The translations under genes were made by a program, and so were the position numbers. A DNA stretch of 7,304 nucleotides, from assembly GCA_017885385.1 (NCBI GenBank), contig JAFNGF010000260.1, forward strand, positions 1-7,304, given 5' to 3'. Below are positions 1 to 5,945 of the stretch, in pieces; position 1 is the stretch's first letter; each line of letters starts with the position of its first letter. Below the pieces are notes generated by a model. It worked only from the letters and a program-made list of their open reading frames with translations. It was not told the DNA's origin and ran no database searches. The DNA is from Planctomycetota bacterium. Lineage in GTDB: Bacteria > Planctomycetota > Phycisphaerae > Sedimentisphaerales > Anaerobacaceae.

Positions 1-35
1 GGACCCCGACTTGTCGGGGTTTAGCTCCCCGCGTT

Positions 36-57
36 CGCGGGGACAAGCTTGCCCCTG
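36..57 (+). repeat. Direct repeat copy 1
   Basis: First of three copies of a unit close to GCGGGGACAAGCTTRCCCCT. It is flanked on the left by the 27-42 hairpin and runs into the 51-70 hairpin, so a full unit seems to be two stem-loops joined by a constant ACAAGCTT linker. Confidence 0.7.
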
Positions 58-114
58 AGGAAGCAGGGGCCGGCACGGCGTCCGACCACCGCAGTAAACT
101 GCGACGGGAGTGGT

Positions 115-160
115 ATCCCCAAGCCCTGGCCCTGCGCAAACGGGGGCAGGACTTGGGGAT
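115..160. repeat. Long inverted repeat (9-bp outer stem)
   Basis: ATCCCCAAG (115-123) pairs perfectly with CTTGGGGAT (152-160). The inner part is also GC-rich and partly self-complementary, with CCTG-type bases facing GGGGCAGG around a CAAA-containing loop. A transcript of either strand could form a long hairpin. No T-tract follows on either side, so a terminator role is not supported. Confidence 0.65.
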
Positions 161-193
161 GGGAGTGTGCGAAGTTGGCTAAACACGTACTAT

Positions 194-214
194 GCGGGGA
201 CAAGTTTACTCCTG
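194..214 (+). repeat. Direct repeat copy 2 (diverged)
   Basis: Second copy of the GCGGGGACAAGCTT unit, with changes giving ACAAGTTTACTCCTG. It is followed directly by the CCTGC-GAAA-GCAGG stem-loop (211-224), the same arrangement as copy 1. Confidence 0.65.
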
Positions 215-310
215 CGAAAGCAGGGGCAGGAATAACGTCACCCCCGCCAAGGCGGGGGTCGCCGAAGTCTTGACGACAGGCCGCCTGTCTGCTAACGTGG
301 TGGCCGCTTT

Positions 311-332
311 CGCGGGGACAAGCTTACCCCTT
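311..332 (+). repeat. Direct repeat copy 3
   Basis: Third copy, preceded by a CCGC-TTT-GCGG-like arm (304-314). Instead of the usual second hairpin it is followed by the TTTCGACAAGCTCAG repeat, so one element appears to have landed inside or beside another. Confidence 0.65.
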
Positions 333-402
333 TCGACAAGCTCAGCCCGATCAGGGCCCCTACTCGGGGGGCAGGCTCTGCGGAAGCAATGGGACAGCCC
401 AA

Positions 403-1035
403 ATGAAGATTGACCGTTTGATTCTGGGTGCGTTTGAAACCAACTGTTATGTCCTACGGGATAGCGCAACAGGCACGGACTGTCTCATTATTGATCCGGG
501 GCTGGAAGCTGAACAGTTAATTGATTTTCTCGAGGCGCGTAAACTGAAGCCGGTCGCCGTAATTCTGACGCACGGCCACGCAGACCACATCGCCGGCGTC
601 GCTTTGCTGCGGCAGAGCTTTGCGAATGTCCAAGTCTGTGCCCACAAAGACGATGCCCAGATGCTTATCGAGCCGGAGCACAACCTATCGGCTTTCGCGG
701 GTGAACTGATCAAGGCCGGCCCGGCGGACTTGCTTTTGCAGGATGGTGACATAATCGAGCAGGCCGGCGTAAAACTGCTGGTGCTTCACACGCCCGGGCA
801 CACGCCAGGCGGCATCTGCCTGTACTGCGAAGATGAGGGAGCTGTCTTCACCGATGATACGCTTTTTGCCGAGTCGGTTGGCCGAACGGACTTTCCGGGC
901 GGCAGTATGTCACAGCTTCTAAAGAGCATAGAGCAAAAGCTCTTACAATTGCCGGAAGAAACGAAAGTCTATCCAGGTCACGGCCCGGCAACCACCATCG
1001 CCCACGAAAAAGCAGAGAACCCGTTTCTGCGATAA
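403..1035 (+). CDS. MBL-fold metallohydrolase, glyoxalase II-like
   Basis: A 210-residue protein of the metallo-beta-lactamase superfamily, the normal length for small cytoplasmic GloB-like hydrolases. These bind two metal ions and usually hydrolyse thioesters such as S-lactoylglutathione or related substrates; the substrate here cannot be read from sequence. Visible motifs are THGHADH (His57, His59, Asp61, His62), PGHTPG (His133), FTDDTLF (bridging Asp152), GRTDFPGG (about 160-167) and PGHGP (His193). The residue before the metal-bridging Asp is Asp rather than the common Gly. The ATG at 403 starts in the family-typical N-terminus (MKIDRLILGAFETNCYVL); no strong Shine-Dalgarno precedes it. 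The gene stands alone after the repeat mosaic and converges on the ymdB-like gene, 90 bp apart. It could also be a persulfide dioxygenase-like or other MBL enzyme. Confidence 0.92.
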   Translation: MKIDRLILGAFETNCYVLRDSATGTDCLIIDPGLEAEQLIDFLEARKLKPVAVILTHGHADHIAGVALLRQSFANVQVCAHKDDAQMLIEPEHNLSAFAGELIKAGPADLLLQDGDIIEQAGVKLLVLHTPGHTPGGICLYCEDEGAVFTDDTLFAESVGRTDFPGGSMSQLLKSIEQKLLQLPEETKVYPGHGPATTIAHEKAENPFLR

Positions 1036-1125
1036 AGAGCTATTGAAGCCTTATTGCGATTGTTCCGATAGCGTGTTAGCAGTTATCGACCAGAGCAGCA
1101 ATGCCCAGCATGGCTTGCGCCATTG

Positions 1126-1977
1126 TCAGAATGTGTTATTGAAGTATTCCGGCTTGCCGTCGTCGCTGTCGTAGCGCATAGAATCTTCGCTGTCAGCGCC
1201 AACCGTGACCCGCTCGATTCGCTCGGCGTATTTACTGTTGCTATCCACCGTGACCAAAATCGCATTTATTTTCACGTCACCGGTGGCGATCGGAAAAGGG
1301 TAGGGCATTTGCGTTCTAAACGATTTCAACACGCCTTCTACGCCCCGGCCCAGCACCGAATCGTGGGCGCCGGTCATGCCAATATCTGTGATGTAGGCGG
1401 TTCCCTTGGGCAGGATTTTCTCATCCGCGGTCACGACGTGGGTATGAGTACCGAAGCACAGGCTGACCCGGCCGTCCAGGTGATAGCCCATCGCCTGTTT
1501 TTCGCTGGTGGCTTCAGCATGAAAGTCGACGATTACGATATCGGCTTGTTGTTGAATCTTGGGCAGGATTTTGTCTATGGCGCTATAGGGACAGTCGGCG
1601 GGCTTCATAAAAAGCCGGCCGATCAAGGCAACCACCGCCACGGTCGGCCCTTTGCTGGTTTTATAGACCCCGAAACCTCTGCCGGCAGCATGCTCGGAAA
1701 AATTCGCCGGACGGGCAATGTTCTCGGCTGTTTCCAGAGTCTCGATTATCTCTCTTTTACGGTAAGTATGGTCGCCCAATGTGATCAGGTTTACGCCATA
1801 TCGCAGCAATTTGTCATAGATTTGTGGGGTCAGCCCGGAGCCGCCCGCAGCGTTCTCGGCGTTGGCGATGACGCAATCGATCTCATGTTCCTTCACCAGC
1901 GTCTTTAGCTTCTCGGCGACGATGCGCCTGCCAGGCCGACCAACTATGTCACCAATACAAAGAATATTTAACTTCAT
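1126..1977 (-). CDS. ymdB: YmdB-family metallophosphoesterase (cyclic-nucleotide phosphodiesterase type)
   Basis: A 283-residue calcineurin-like phosphoesterase of the TIGR00282/YmdB family. The Bacillus subtilis member hydrolyses 2',3'-cyclic nucleotides, affects biofilm genes and is encoded next to RNase Y. Visible metal and catalytic motifs are GDIVGRPGR (Asp10), NAENAAGG (Glu41, Asn42), LGDHTY (Asp69, His70), VDFHAEATSEK (His153) and FGTHTHVVTADE (His178, His180), followed by the family block ITDIGMTG (196-203). In Firmicutes the 69-70 pair is usually Asn-His; here it is Asp-His. The last 20 or so residues are an acidic, low-conservation tail (SEDSMRYDSDDGKPEY). The start at 1977 gives the expected MKLNILCIGDIVG beginning, with only a weak ribosome-binding site. 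It is the last gene of the minus-strand block rny-hepT-mntA-ymdB, with a 101-bp gap before it and no obvious terminator after it. Confidence 0.93.
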   Translation of the reverse strand: MKLNILCIGDIVGRPGRRIVAEKLKTLVKEHEIDCVIANAENAAGGSGLTPQIYDKLLRYGVNLITLGDHTYRKREIIETLETAENIARPANFSEHAAGRGFGVYKTSKGPTVAVVALIGRLFMKPADCPYSAIDKILPKIQQQADIVIVDFHAEATSEKQAMGYHLDGRVSLCFGTHTHVVTADEKILPKGTAYITDIGMTGAHDSVLGRGVEGVLKSFRTQMPYPFPIATGDVKINAILVTVDSNSKYAERIERVTVGADSEDSMRYDSDDGKPEYFNNTF

Positions 1978-2078
1978 AAGTTGCTATTCTTTTTCTCTGT
2001 TGTCCTGTTTCTCCAAAGGATCGTCACGAATTATCTCTCATTTGTGAATTTTTATAGATAAAGTTGCTTTTGGATTTA

Positions 2079-2381
2079 TCAACGCCTTTTTTGTATTATT
2101 TCGTAGCTCTTTTCTATAACGGCCTTAAACTCATCCGAGAGCGTGTACCAGTCGATTACATCGACAATTATGGGCAGGTCGGAGGCGGCAAAGGCATCTT
2201 TCAGTGACTCTATCTTTCGCCAGTTTAATTTTTCGTTGCCGACAAGCACCAGGTCAAGGTCGGAATATTTTTCGGCATTGCCTTCGATGCGTGAACCGAA
2301 CGCCCGGACTTCACAGTCAGGCGCCTGCTTACTCAAAATCCGCCGAATCTCGGCTAAATATTTTTCTTCTATATCAATCAT
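2079..2381 (-). CDS. mntA: MntA-type nucleotidyltransferase antitoxin
   Basis: A 100-residue minimal nucleotidyltransferase of the DNA polymerase beta superfamily, the antitoxin partner of HEPN toxins. In characterised pairs MntA neutralises HepT by transferring AMP to a tyrosine next to the toxin active site. The catalytic pattern GSX10DXD is exact: Gly29-Ser30 (FGSRIEG), then Asp41 and Asp43 (SDLDL). A third carboxylate is likely Asp74 (IIVDVIDW). A longer open frame begins at 2417, but the ATG at 2381 is preferred. It has GGAAG six bases upstream, and it overlaps the end of the preceding toxin gene by eight bases (ATGATTGA), a classic translational-coupling arrangement. The family also includes the HI0073-like proteins, so the name mntA rests on the pairing and motifs rather than on a close match. 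Confidence 0.88.
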   Translation of the reverse strand: MIDIEEKYLAEIRRILSKQAPDCEVRAFGSRIEGNAEKYSDLDLVLVGNEKLNWRKIESLKDAFAASDLPIIVDVIDWYTLSDEFKAVIEKSYEIIQKRR

Positions 2382-2799
2382 TACGTTCTTCCAGGCGTTC
2401 CAGCAGGAATTTCGCATCAGTTATAAAACGTAATGCAGTTTCATAAACGGTTTCTGCCTTTTGTTCATCGTAAATATGCGAGGTGAGGTTGCGTGCGTCG
2501 CCATAAGTGAACCAGGCAAGTGGGTCATCAATCAGACCATAACGAGCTGCCATACGAAAAAATTCTTTGCGAGTCCGTGGATAGTCAGCATCCGCCGGAG
2601 AAATGTTTTGTCGTAACCATCGCTGGATATACTTCCAGCAGAGCTCGTATGCCACTTCAAAGTTCTGGATAACGCCTGCTTTTATGGCATCTATCTGGTC
2701 GTGACTTAACTCCGCTATAAAATCCCTGTCATTGGCTACATTTAATGTTCTTTCCAGAGATTCAACTGCCTTGCGAAGACTGGCCAGCTCAAGTTTCAT
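2374..2799 (-). CDS. hepT: HepT/HI0074-type HEPN toxin (nucleotidyltransferase substrate-binding subunit)
   Basis: A 141-residue, largely helical protein of the HI0074-like family (nucleotidyltransferase substrate-binding, HEPN fold). It carries the HEPN RNase motif R-X4-H-X-Y exactly: Arg103, His108 and Tyr110 in RNLTSHIY. In characterised HepT-MntA systems Arg and His form the RNase site and the Tyr is the AMP acceptor. Targets reported for HepT-type toxins include mRNA and the 3' ends of tRNAs; the target here is unknown. Other family-typical stretches are QNFEVAYELCWK (45-56) and EFFRMAARYGLIDDP (79-93). The gene starts 31 bp after the rny stop and overlaps mntA by eight bases, toxin first. 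It may be read through from rny. Alternative reading: a nucleotidyltransferase regulatory subunit without toxicity. Confidence 0.88.
   Translation of the reverse strand: MKLELASLRKAVESLERTLNVANDRDFIAELSHDQIDAIKAGVIQNFEVAYELCWKYIQRWLRQNISPADADYPRTRKEFFRMAARYGLIDDPLAWFTYGDARNLTSHIYDEQKAETVYETALRFITDAKFLLERLEERND
2388..2392 (-). promoter_or_regulatory. Ribosome binding site of mntA
   Basis: GGAAG on the minus strand, six bases before the ATG at 2381. It lies inside the toxin reading frame, decides the short start for the antitoxin and supports coupled translation. Confidence 0.6.
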
Positions 2800-2830
2800 T
2801 CTAGTTCGCCTTGCAATACGAACTGCGATA

Positions 2831-4411
2831 TTATTTAGCGTATTCTATGCAGCGGACTTCGCGCAGCAGCGTCACCTGGATTTGGCCGGGATAAGTCATT
2901 TCAGTTTCAATCTTATTGGCGATGTCACGGGCTATTTTCATAGCTGCGCCGTCGTCAACCTTCGACGCATCGACGATCACGCGGATTTCCCGCCCGGCCT
3001 GGATGGCATAGACGTTCTCGACTCCCTTAAAGCTGCCGGCGATTTCCTCGAGGTTCTCCAGCCGCTTGATATATCTTTCAAGCGTTTCCCTTCTGGCGCC
3101 GGGGCGAGAAGCGCTAATTGCATCGGCGGCGCCAACCAGCGGCGTGTAAGGGTTGTCCGGAGGGATGTCACCGTGATGTCCGGCGACGGCGTTCAGCACG
3201 ATAGGCGATTCGTTGAACCGCTTAAGGTAATTTGCACCTATGGCGGGGTGACTGCCTTCAACCTCGTGGTCGATGGCCTTGCCGATGTCGTGCAATAGTC
3301 CCGCACGCCTTGCCATGGAGCCATCCAGCCCAAGCTCGTCGGCCATGACCTGCGTCAGAAATGCGACTTCGATGCTGTGACGGAGCACGTTTTGGCCGTA
3401 GCTGGTTCTGTAGCTCAAAGCTCCGAGCAGACTGAGCACCTTGTTGTGCAATCCTCTCACGTTGGCCTCGACGGCAGCGTCTTTGCCCAGTTGCAGCAGT
3501 TTAAGGTTGACGTCTTTCTTGGTCTGGGTGACAAGCTCCTCGATCCGAGACGGATGGATTCGGCCATCCTGTATCAGCCGCTCCATTGAAAGGCGGGCAA
3601 CCTCACGCCTGACCGGATTGAAGCCGCTTACTACAATCGTTCCGGGCGTATCATCAACGATGACATCTACGCCGGTAGCCTTTTCAAACGCCCGAATGTT
3701 GCGGCCTTCACGCCCGATGATTCGACCTTTCATATCGTCATTCGGGATATCAACCGTCGAGACACTAACTTCGCAGGTCTGCTCCGCAGCGTACCGTTGA
3801 ATGGCGGTGCTGATTATTTCCCGGCTTTTCTCATCCGCTTCTTCGCCGGCCTCTTCGACTTTGCGGGCAATTAAGGCGGACATCTCATGCTCGCACTCAT
3901 CTTCGAGGCGCTTTAGCAGCAGCTCTCTGGCCTCATTGATATCCATAGCGGTAATCTTAAGCAGCTGATTCTTCTGTTGTGCCATTAAAGCCGAGAGCTG
4001 CTTATCCTTCAGCTCGACATTTCGCAATCTCCGGTCGAGCTCTTGTTCCTGCTGTCTTGAGGATTCTTCCCGCTTCTGAAGCCCTTCAGCCTGGCGTTCA
4101 AGAACGTCCTCACGCTTGGCTGACCTTGTCTCAGTTCCCCGCAGCTCGGCACGAATCCGATCGGCCTCAGCGGTGAACTGTTCTTTTCTTTTGATGGTTT
4201 CCGCGGCAGCATCGAGCTGAGCAGATTTAATTATGTTCTCCGCTTCCCGTTTGGCGCCTCCGATTTGTCGCTGAAGATCCTGCCCGAGAGTTTTGGCCTT
4301 GGTTTTGTCGACTATCTGCTTGACAACTATCGTAAGGCAAATTCCCAGGGCGAACGCGACAACCGTGGCAACTATATCCGGCAGCGGAACTGCCATAAGT
4401 ATTGCTTCCAT
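2831..4411 (-). CDS. rny: Ribonuclease Y
   Basis: A 526-residue membrane-anchored endoribonuclease that initiates mRNA decay; the family is usually 510-520 residues. Domain order is complete: one membrane segment (about 12-30), a long charged coiled coil (about 40-205), a KH RNA-binding domain with GRIIGREGRNIRAFE (229-243), and an HD metal-dependent nuclease domain. The HD domain shows RHSIEVA (His345), LLHDIGKAIDHE (His374-Asp375), SHPAIGA (387-393), GHHGDIPP (His412, His413) and ADAISASRPGARRE (429-441). The C-terminal block ends in the family-typical TYPGQIQVTLLRE (506-518). Two starts are plausible: the ATG at 4411 has AAGGG eight bases upstream, and Met6 at 4396 has GGAAG eight bases upstream. 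Both keep the membrane anchor. It is the first clear gene of the minus-strand block and probably supplies the main promoter for hepT-mntA and perhaps ymdB. Confidence 0.97.
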   Translation of the reverse strand: MEAILMAVPLPDIVATVVAFALGICLTIVVKQIVDKTKAKTLGQDLQRQIGGAKREAENIIKSAQLDAAAETIKRKEQFTAEADRIRAELRGTETRSAKREDVLERQAEGLQKREESSRQQEQELDRRLRNVELKDKQLSALMAQQKNQLLKITAMDINEARELLLKRLEDECEHEMSALIARKVEEAGEEADEKSREIISTAIQRYAAEQTCEVSVSTVDIPNDDMKGRIIGREGRNIRAFEKATGVDVIVDDTPGTIVVSGFNPVRREVARLSMERLIQDGRIHPSRIEELVTQTKKDVNLKLLQLGKDAAVEANVRGLHNKVLSLLGALSYRTSYGQNVLRHSIEVAFLTQVMADELGLDGSMARRAGLLHDIGKAIDHEVEGSHPAIGANYLKRFNESPIVLNAVAGHHGDIPPDNPYTPLVGAADAISASRPGARRETLERYIKRLENLEEIAGSFKGVENVYAIQAGREIRVIVDASKVDDGAAMKIARDIANKIETEMTYPGQIQVTLLREVRCIEYAK

Positions 4412-4455
4412 AGTTCCGACCCTTTTGTTGGACTCCGAAAGGAGCTAAAAATACG

Positions 4456-4465
4456 CCCACGTGGG
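4456..4465. promoter_or_regulatory. Perfect 10-bp palindrome upstream of rny
   Basis: CCCACGTGGG lies 45 bp before the rny ATG. A dimeric regulator could bind it, or it may be chance; no second copy is seen in the divergent region. Confidence 0.25.
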
Positions 4466-4549
4466 ACGGATTGCGGGATTCTCGGCAGGAAAGATCCAAA
4501 GAAGGCGGTAAATTACGAAATCCTTTTCTTCGTGCGCAGCGTCAGCTAT

Positions 4550-4711
4550 CTAAGGCACAGCGGCATCCGGCGGTCCAGTTTTCGCCACAAGCGGTTTTGC
4601 TTTTTGCATATAATTAGCTGATTTTATGCTCAATACCGACACCCAATCGCTGACAACCACACGCTCTTTTTCCAAGAGATTTCGTTCCACGCACAATTCA
4701 CTTTCCGCCAT
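4550..4711 (-). CDS. Possible small protein upstream of rny
   Basis: A 53-codon open frame from an ATG at 4711 to a TAG at 4550, on the same strand as rny and ending 138 bp before it. The predicted peptide starts MAESELCVERNLLEKERVVV and ends GPPDAAVP. It has a balanced, soluble composition rather than the Arg/Cys/Ser-rich look of shadow frames. Against it: no convincing Shine-Dalgarno precedes the ATG, the length is within chance expectation, and I recognise no family. A stop codon four codons upstream excludes a longer version in this frame. Confidence 0.25.
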   Translation of the reverse strand: MAESELCVERNLLEKERVVVSDWVSVLSIKSANYMQKAKPLVAKTGPPDAAVP

Positions 4712-4823
4712 CGTGCAGAGAGCTTAGCACCTGAGCCAACCTCACTTCTGCAACAGGCGTCGAAAGTATCTTTGTAACTTAACTACCGTCAGGACATAGC
4801 CTTACAAATCTTCCCGTCCTACC

Positions 4824-4870
4824 CGTCCCTATACAAAGCAATAACGAATTGCTACACAAAATACGGGACG
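4824..4870. repeat. Two-tier stem-loop
   Basis: Outer arms CGTCCC (4824-4829) and GGGACG (4865-4870) enclose inner arms AGCAAT (4837-4842) and ATTGCT (4848-4853) with a five-base loop AACGA. Asymmetric A-rich internal loops separate the tiers. There is no T-tract, so a terminator is unlikely. It could be part of a structured RNA or a mobile-element end. Confidence 0.4.
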
Positions 4871-4951
4871 AACTCCAGTGTTGTTCGTCATCGGCAATGT
4901 GATTATATGGTAGAGCATTTCCGGTCGGTGGTCAACGAAAAAAGACGTAAA

Positions 4952-4971
4952 CCCCCAAATAAATTTGGGGG
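4952..4971. repeat. Perfect hairpin CCCCCAAAT/ATTTGGGGG
   Basis: A perfect palindromic stem (4952-4960 with 4963-4971). Read on the minus strand it is followed by TTTACGTCTTTTTT, which gives a loose resemblance to an intrinsic terminator, but the T-tract is interrupted and no minus-strand gene lies just upstream. On the plus strand it is followed by the palindrome GAAATATTTC. Confidence 0.45.
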
Positions 4972-4999
4972 CGAAATATTTCACAACCCCGCAATAAAT

Positions 5000-5017
5000 C
5001 CGCCGTGCGTCTGGCGG
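5000..5017. repeat. Short hairpin CCGCC/GGCGG
   Basis: Five-base GC-only arms with an eight-base loop, placed between two larger hairpins upstream of the prepilin promoter. Confidence 0.3.
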
Positions 5018-5022
5018 TCGTG

Positions 5023-5051
5023 CATCTTATCCTCACCAGGAGGATGCGATG
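5023..5051. repeat. Interrupted hairpin CATC-ATCCTC/GAGGAT-GATG
   Basis: A perfect six-base stem ATCCTC (5029-5034)/GAGGAT (5040-5045) with loop ACCAG is extended by CATC/GATG across a two-by-two internal loop. The 3' arm contains an AGGAGG sequence followed by ATG (5049), which would open a 14-codon frame. If transcribed, the hairpin would hide that Shine-Dalgarno. This is suggestive only. Confidence 0.35.
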
Positions 5052-5086
5052 TTCCCTGCTCATTCCATGCCTGCGAAGAATCGTTG

Positions 5087-5115
5087 TTGACTTGCAGATT
5101 CAGAAGATGTATATT
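5087..5115 (+). promoter_or_regulatory. Sigma70-type promoter for the prepilin-like gene
   Basis: TTGACT (-35, 5087-5092), a 17-base spacer, then TATATT (-10, 5110-5115). The transcript would start near 5122, leaving a leader of about 40 bases before the ATG at 5164. The spacing is ideal and each hexamer is close to consensus. Confidence 0.55.
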
Positions 5116-5150
5116 TACCTTTAGAGTTTCAATTCCGTCTCACAATAAGT

Positions 5151-5155
5151 GGGAG
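5151..5155 (+). promoter_or_regulatory. Ribosome binding site of the prepilin-like gene
   Basis: GGGAG eight bases before the ATG at 5164. It decides the start in favour of 5164, because the upstream in-frame GTG at 5149 overlaps the Shine-Dalgarno itself. Confidence 0.7.
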
Positions 5156-5163
5156 AATCAATA

Positions 5164-5945
5164 ATGAACAAGCAAAAAGGGTTCACGCTAATAGAGCTGC
5201 TGGTAGTCATCGCTATCATTGCATTGCTGATGGCGATAATGATGCCGGCGCTTCAGAGGGTCAAAGAGCAGGCCAGGAACTCGATTTGCAGGTCGAACCT
5301 GAAACAGTACGGGCTGGCGGCCAGGATGTACGTAGACGATTATGATGGCTACCTTCCTTATTCATTCACCTGGCTGTACAAGGATGGCGGTACAGGCTGC
5401 CGATGGCACGATGCCAGCAAGAATCTCGACTCAAACCCCCAACTGGGCGGGTGCCTGTGGTCATATCTGAAGGACCAGGACATCCACCTTTGTCCTACAT
5501 TCAATCTTGTTGTCAAGCAGATGGGCTGCCACCGTTGCAAGGGTTCGCCAATTCCCATACAACCTCAGTATGGTTACGGCATGAATTCCTACCTGCACGG
5601 CGATGCATGGAATTATGTGCCTACACAATACCATACAGCCATCAAGAGCATCCAGAAAGAAAACAGCGTCAAGCACCCTGCAAGTGTGTTTTTCTTCTCT
5701 GAAGAGAATAGCTGGCTATTCCAGGCCTCAGCATCGCTGGGATTAACGACAACAATTTGCGTTCCACGCCTGACTGCAGGACCGATTGCTTCGCCACCTT
5801 CCATGGTGCTAAGGGCGGCGACTTAAACCAGGGCTTAGCCAACGCTGTGTTTGTGGATGCGCACATCGAGTCGGTCTCAGCGTGGCCTGCCGGAAACACC
5901 TTCAAACTGAACTGGCCCAGTGGAGGCCCGCTGCCCAATTGGTAA
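5164..5945 (+). pseudogene. Prepilin/pseudopilin-like protein, frameshifted
   Basis: This encodes a type II secretion/type IV pilin-like protein of the large planctomycete family. The N-terminus is a textbook class III signal: basic leader, cleavage after Gly6, FTLIELLVVIAIIALL with Glu at mature position 5. Next comes a helix (SNLKQYGLAARMYVDDYDGYLP, 44-65) and a Cys-rich middle (CLWSYLKDQDIHLCP, CHRC). The frame is correct to EENSW (residue 184) and then runs to a premature stop at 5826. From 5718 the next frame continues the family sequence to 5945: IPGLSIAGINDNN, CFATFHGAKGGDLNQ, ANAVFVDAHIESV. Only two bases (5716-5717) separate the frames, so one base is missing. Repaired length is about 260 residues. 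The C-terminal signature is degenerate: Asn at the His position and DA for DG. The break may be a real mutation or a sequencing error. Confidence 0.85.

Larger units (their letters stand above)
1..372. repeat. Gene-free mosaic of GC-rich inverted repeats
   Basis: No open frame here looks like a protein. The stretch is a series of short perfect or near-perfect hairpins: 3-20 (8-bp arms, 2-nt loop), 27-42 (CCCCGCG/CGCGGGG), 51-70 (GCCCCTG/CAGGGGC), 115-160, 211-224 (CCTGC-GAAA-GCAGG), 240-259 (ACCCCCGCC/GGCGGGGGT), 275-289 (GACAGG/CCTGTC) and 356-372. Several resemble widespread intergenic palindromes whose chance translation gives peptides such as TPAKAGV (forward, about 235-260). The string TTTCGACAAGCTCAG at 331-345 resembles another common intergenic repeat. 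I infer a pile-up of dispersed palindromic elements upstream of the hydrolase gene. It is not a CRISPR array, because repeat length and spacing are irregular. Confidence 0.75.
4712..5086. other. Divergent intergenic region with stem-loops
   Basis: I see no supported gene here. It separates the minus-strand rny block from the plus-strand prepilin cluster and is more AT-rich than the genes around it. It contains four inverted repeats listed separately (4824-4870, 4952-4971, 5000-5017, 5023-5051) and a short palindrome GAAATATTTC (4973-4982). No tRNA or known riboswitch signature was recognised. Confidence 0.6.

Noticed and set aside
1..372. CRISPR array
   Set aside because: Repeats are of different sizes, irregularly spaced and mostly self-palindromic, with only three diverged direct copies and no cas genes nearby.
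49..469. Short ORFs overlapping the repeat mosaic (including PAKAG-like peptides)
   Set aside because: These are chance translations of palindromic repeats, a well-known annotation artefact.
1076..1123. 15-codon ORF (starts MAQAMLGIAALV) just after the ymdB stop
   Set aside because: There is no ribosome-binding site apart from the ymdB end, it is very short, and nothing supports translation.
1036..1125. Possible bidirectional terminator between the convergent hydrolase and ymdB genes
   Set aside because: Only weak stems are present (ATGGC/GCCAT at 1110-1123, CGATA/TATCG at 1066-1088), with no T-tract on either strand.
1123..1908. 261-codon plus-strand open frame antisense to ymdB
   Set aside because: The minus strand here carries every metal-binding motif of the YmdB family. 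The long antisense frame is a codon-usage shadow with no recognisable domain.
1984..2037. Short acidic/basic frame between mntA and ymdB (ends DDPLEKQDNREKE then TAG, minus strand)
   Set aside because: It looks like a hydrophilic protein tail, perhaps a remnant of a displaced gene, but 17 codons without a start are too few to support a call.
2732..3298. 188-codon plus-strand open frame antisense to rny and the hepT start
   Set aside because: It overlaps the HD domain and C-terminus of RNase Y, which are certain, and its composition is that of a shadow frame.
4907..5164. 85-codon plus-strand frame upstream of the prepilin gene
   Set aside because: It runs through three hairpins and the predicted promoter, is rich in Cys, Pro and Arg, has no ribosome-binding site, and matches no family.
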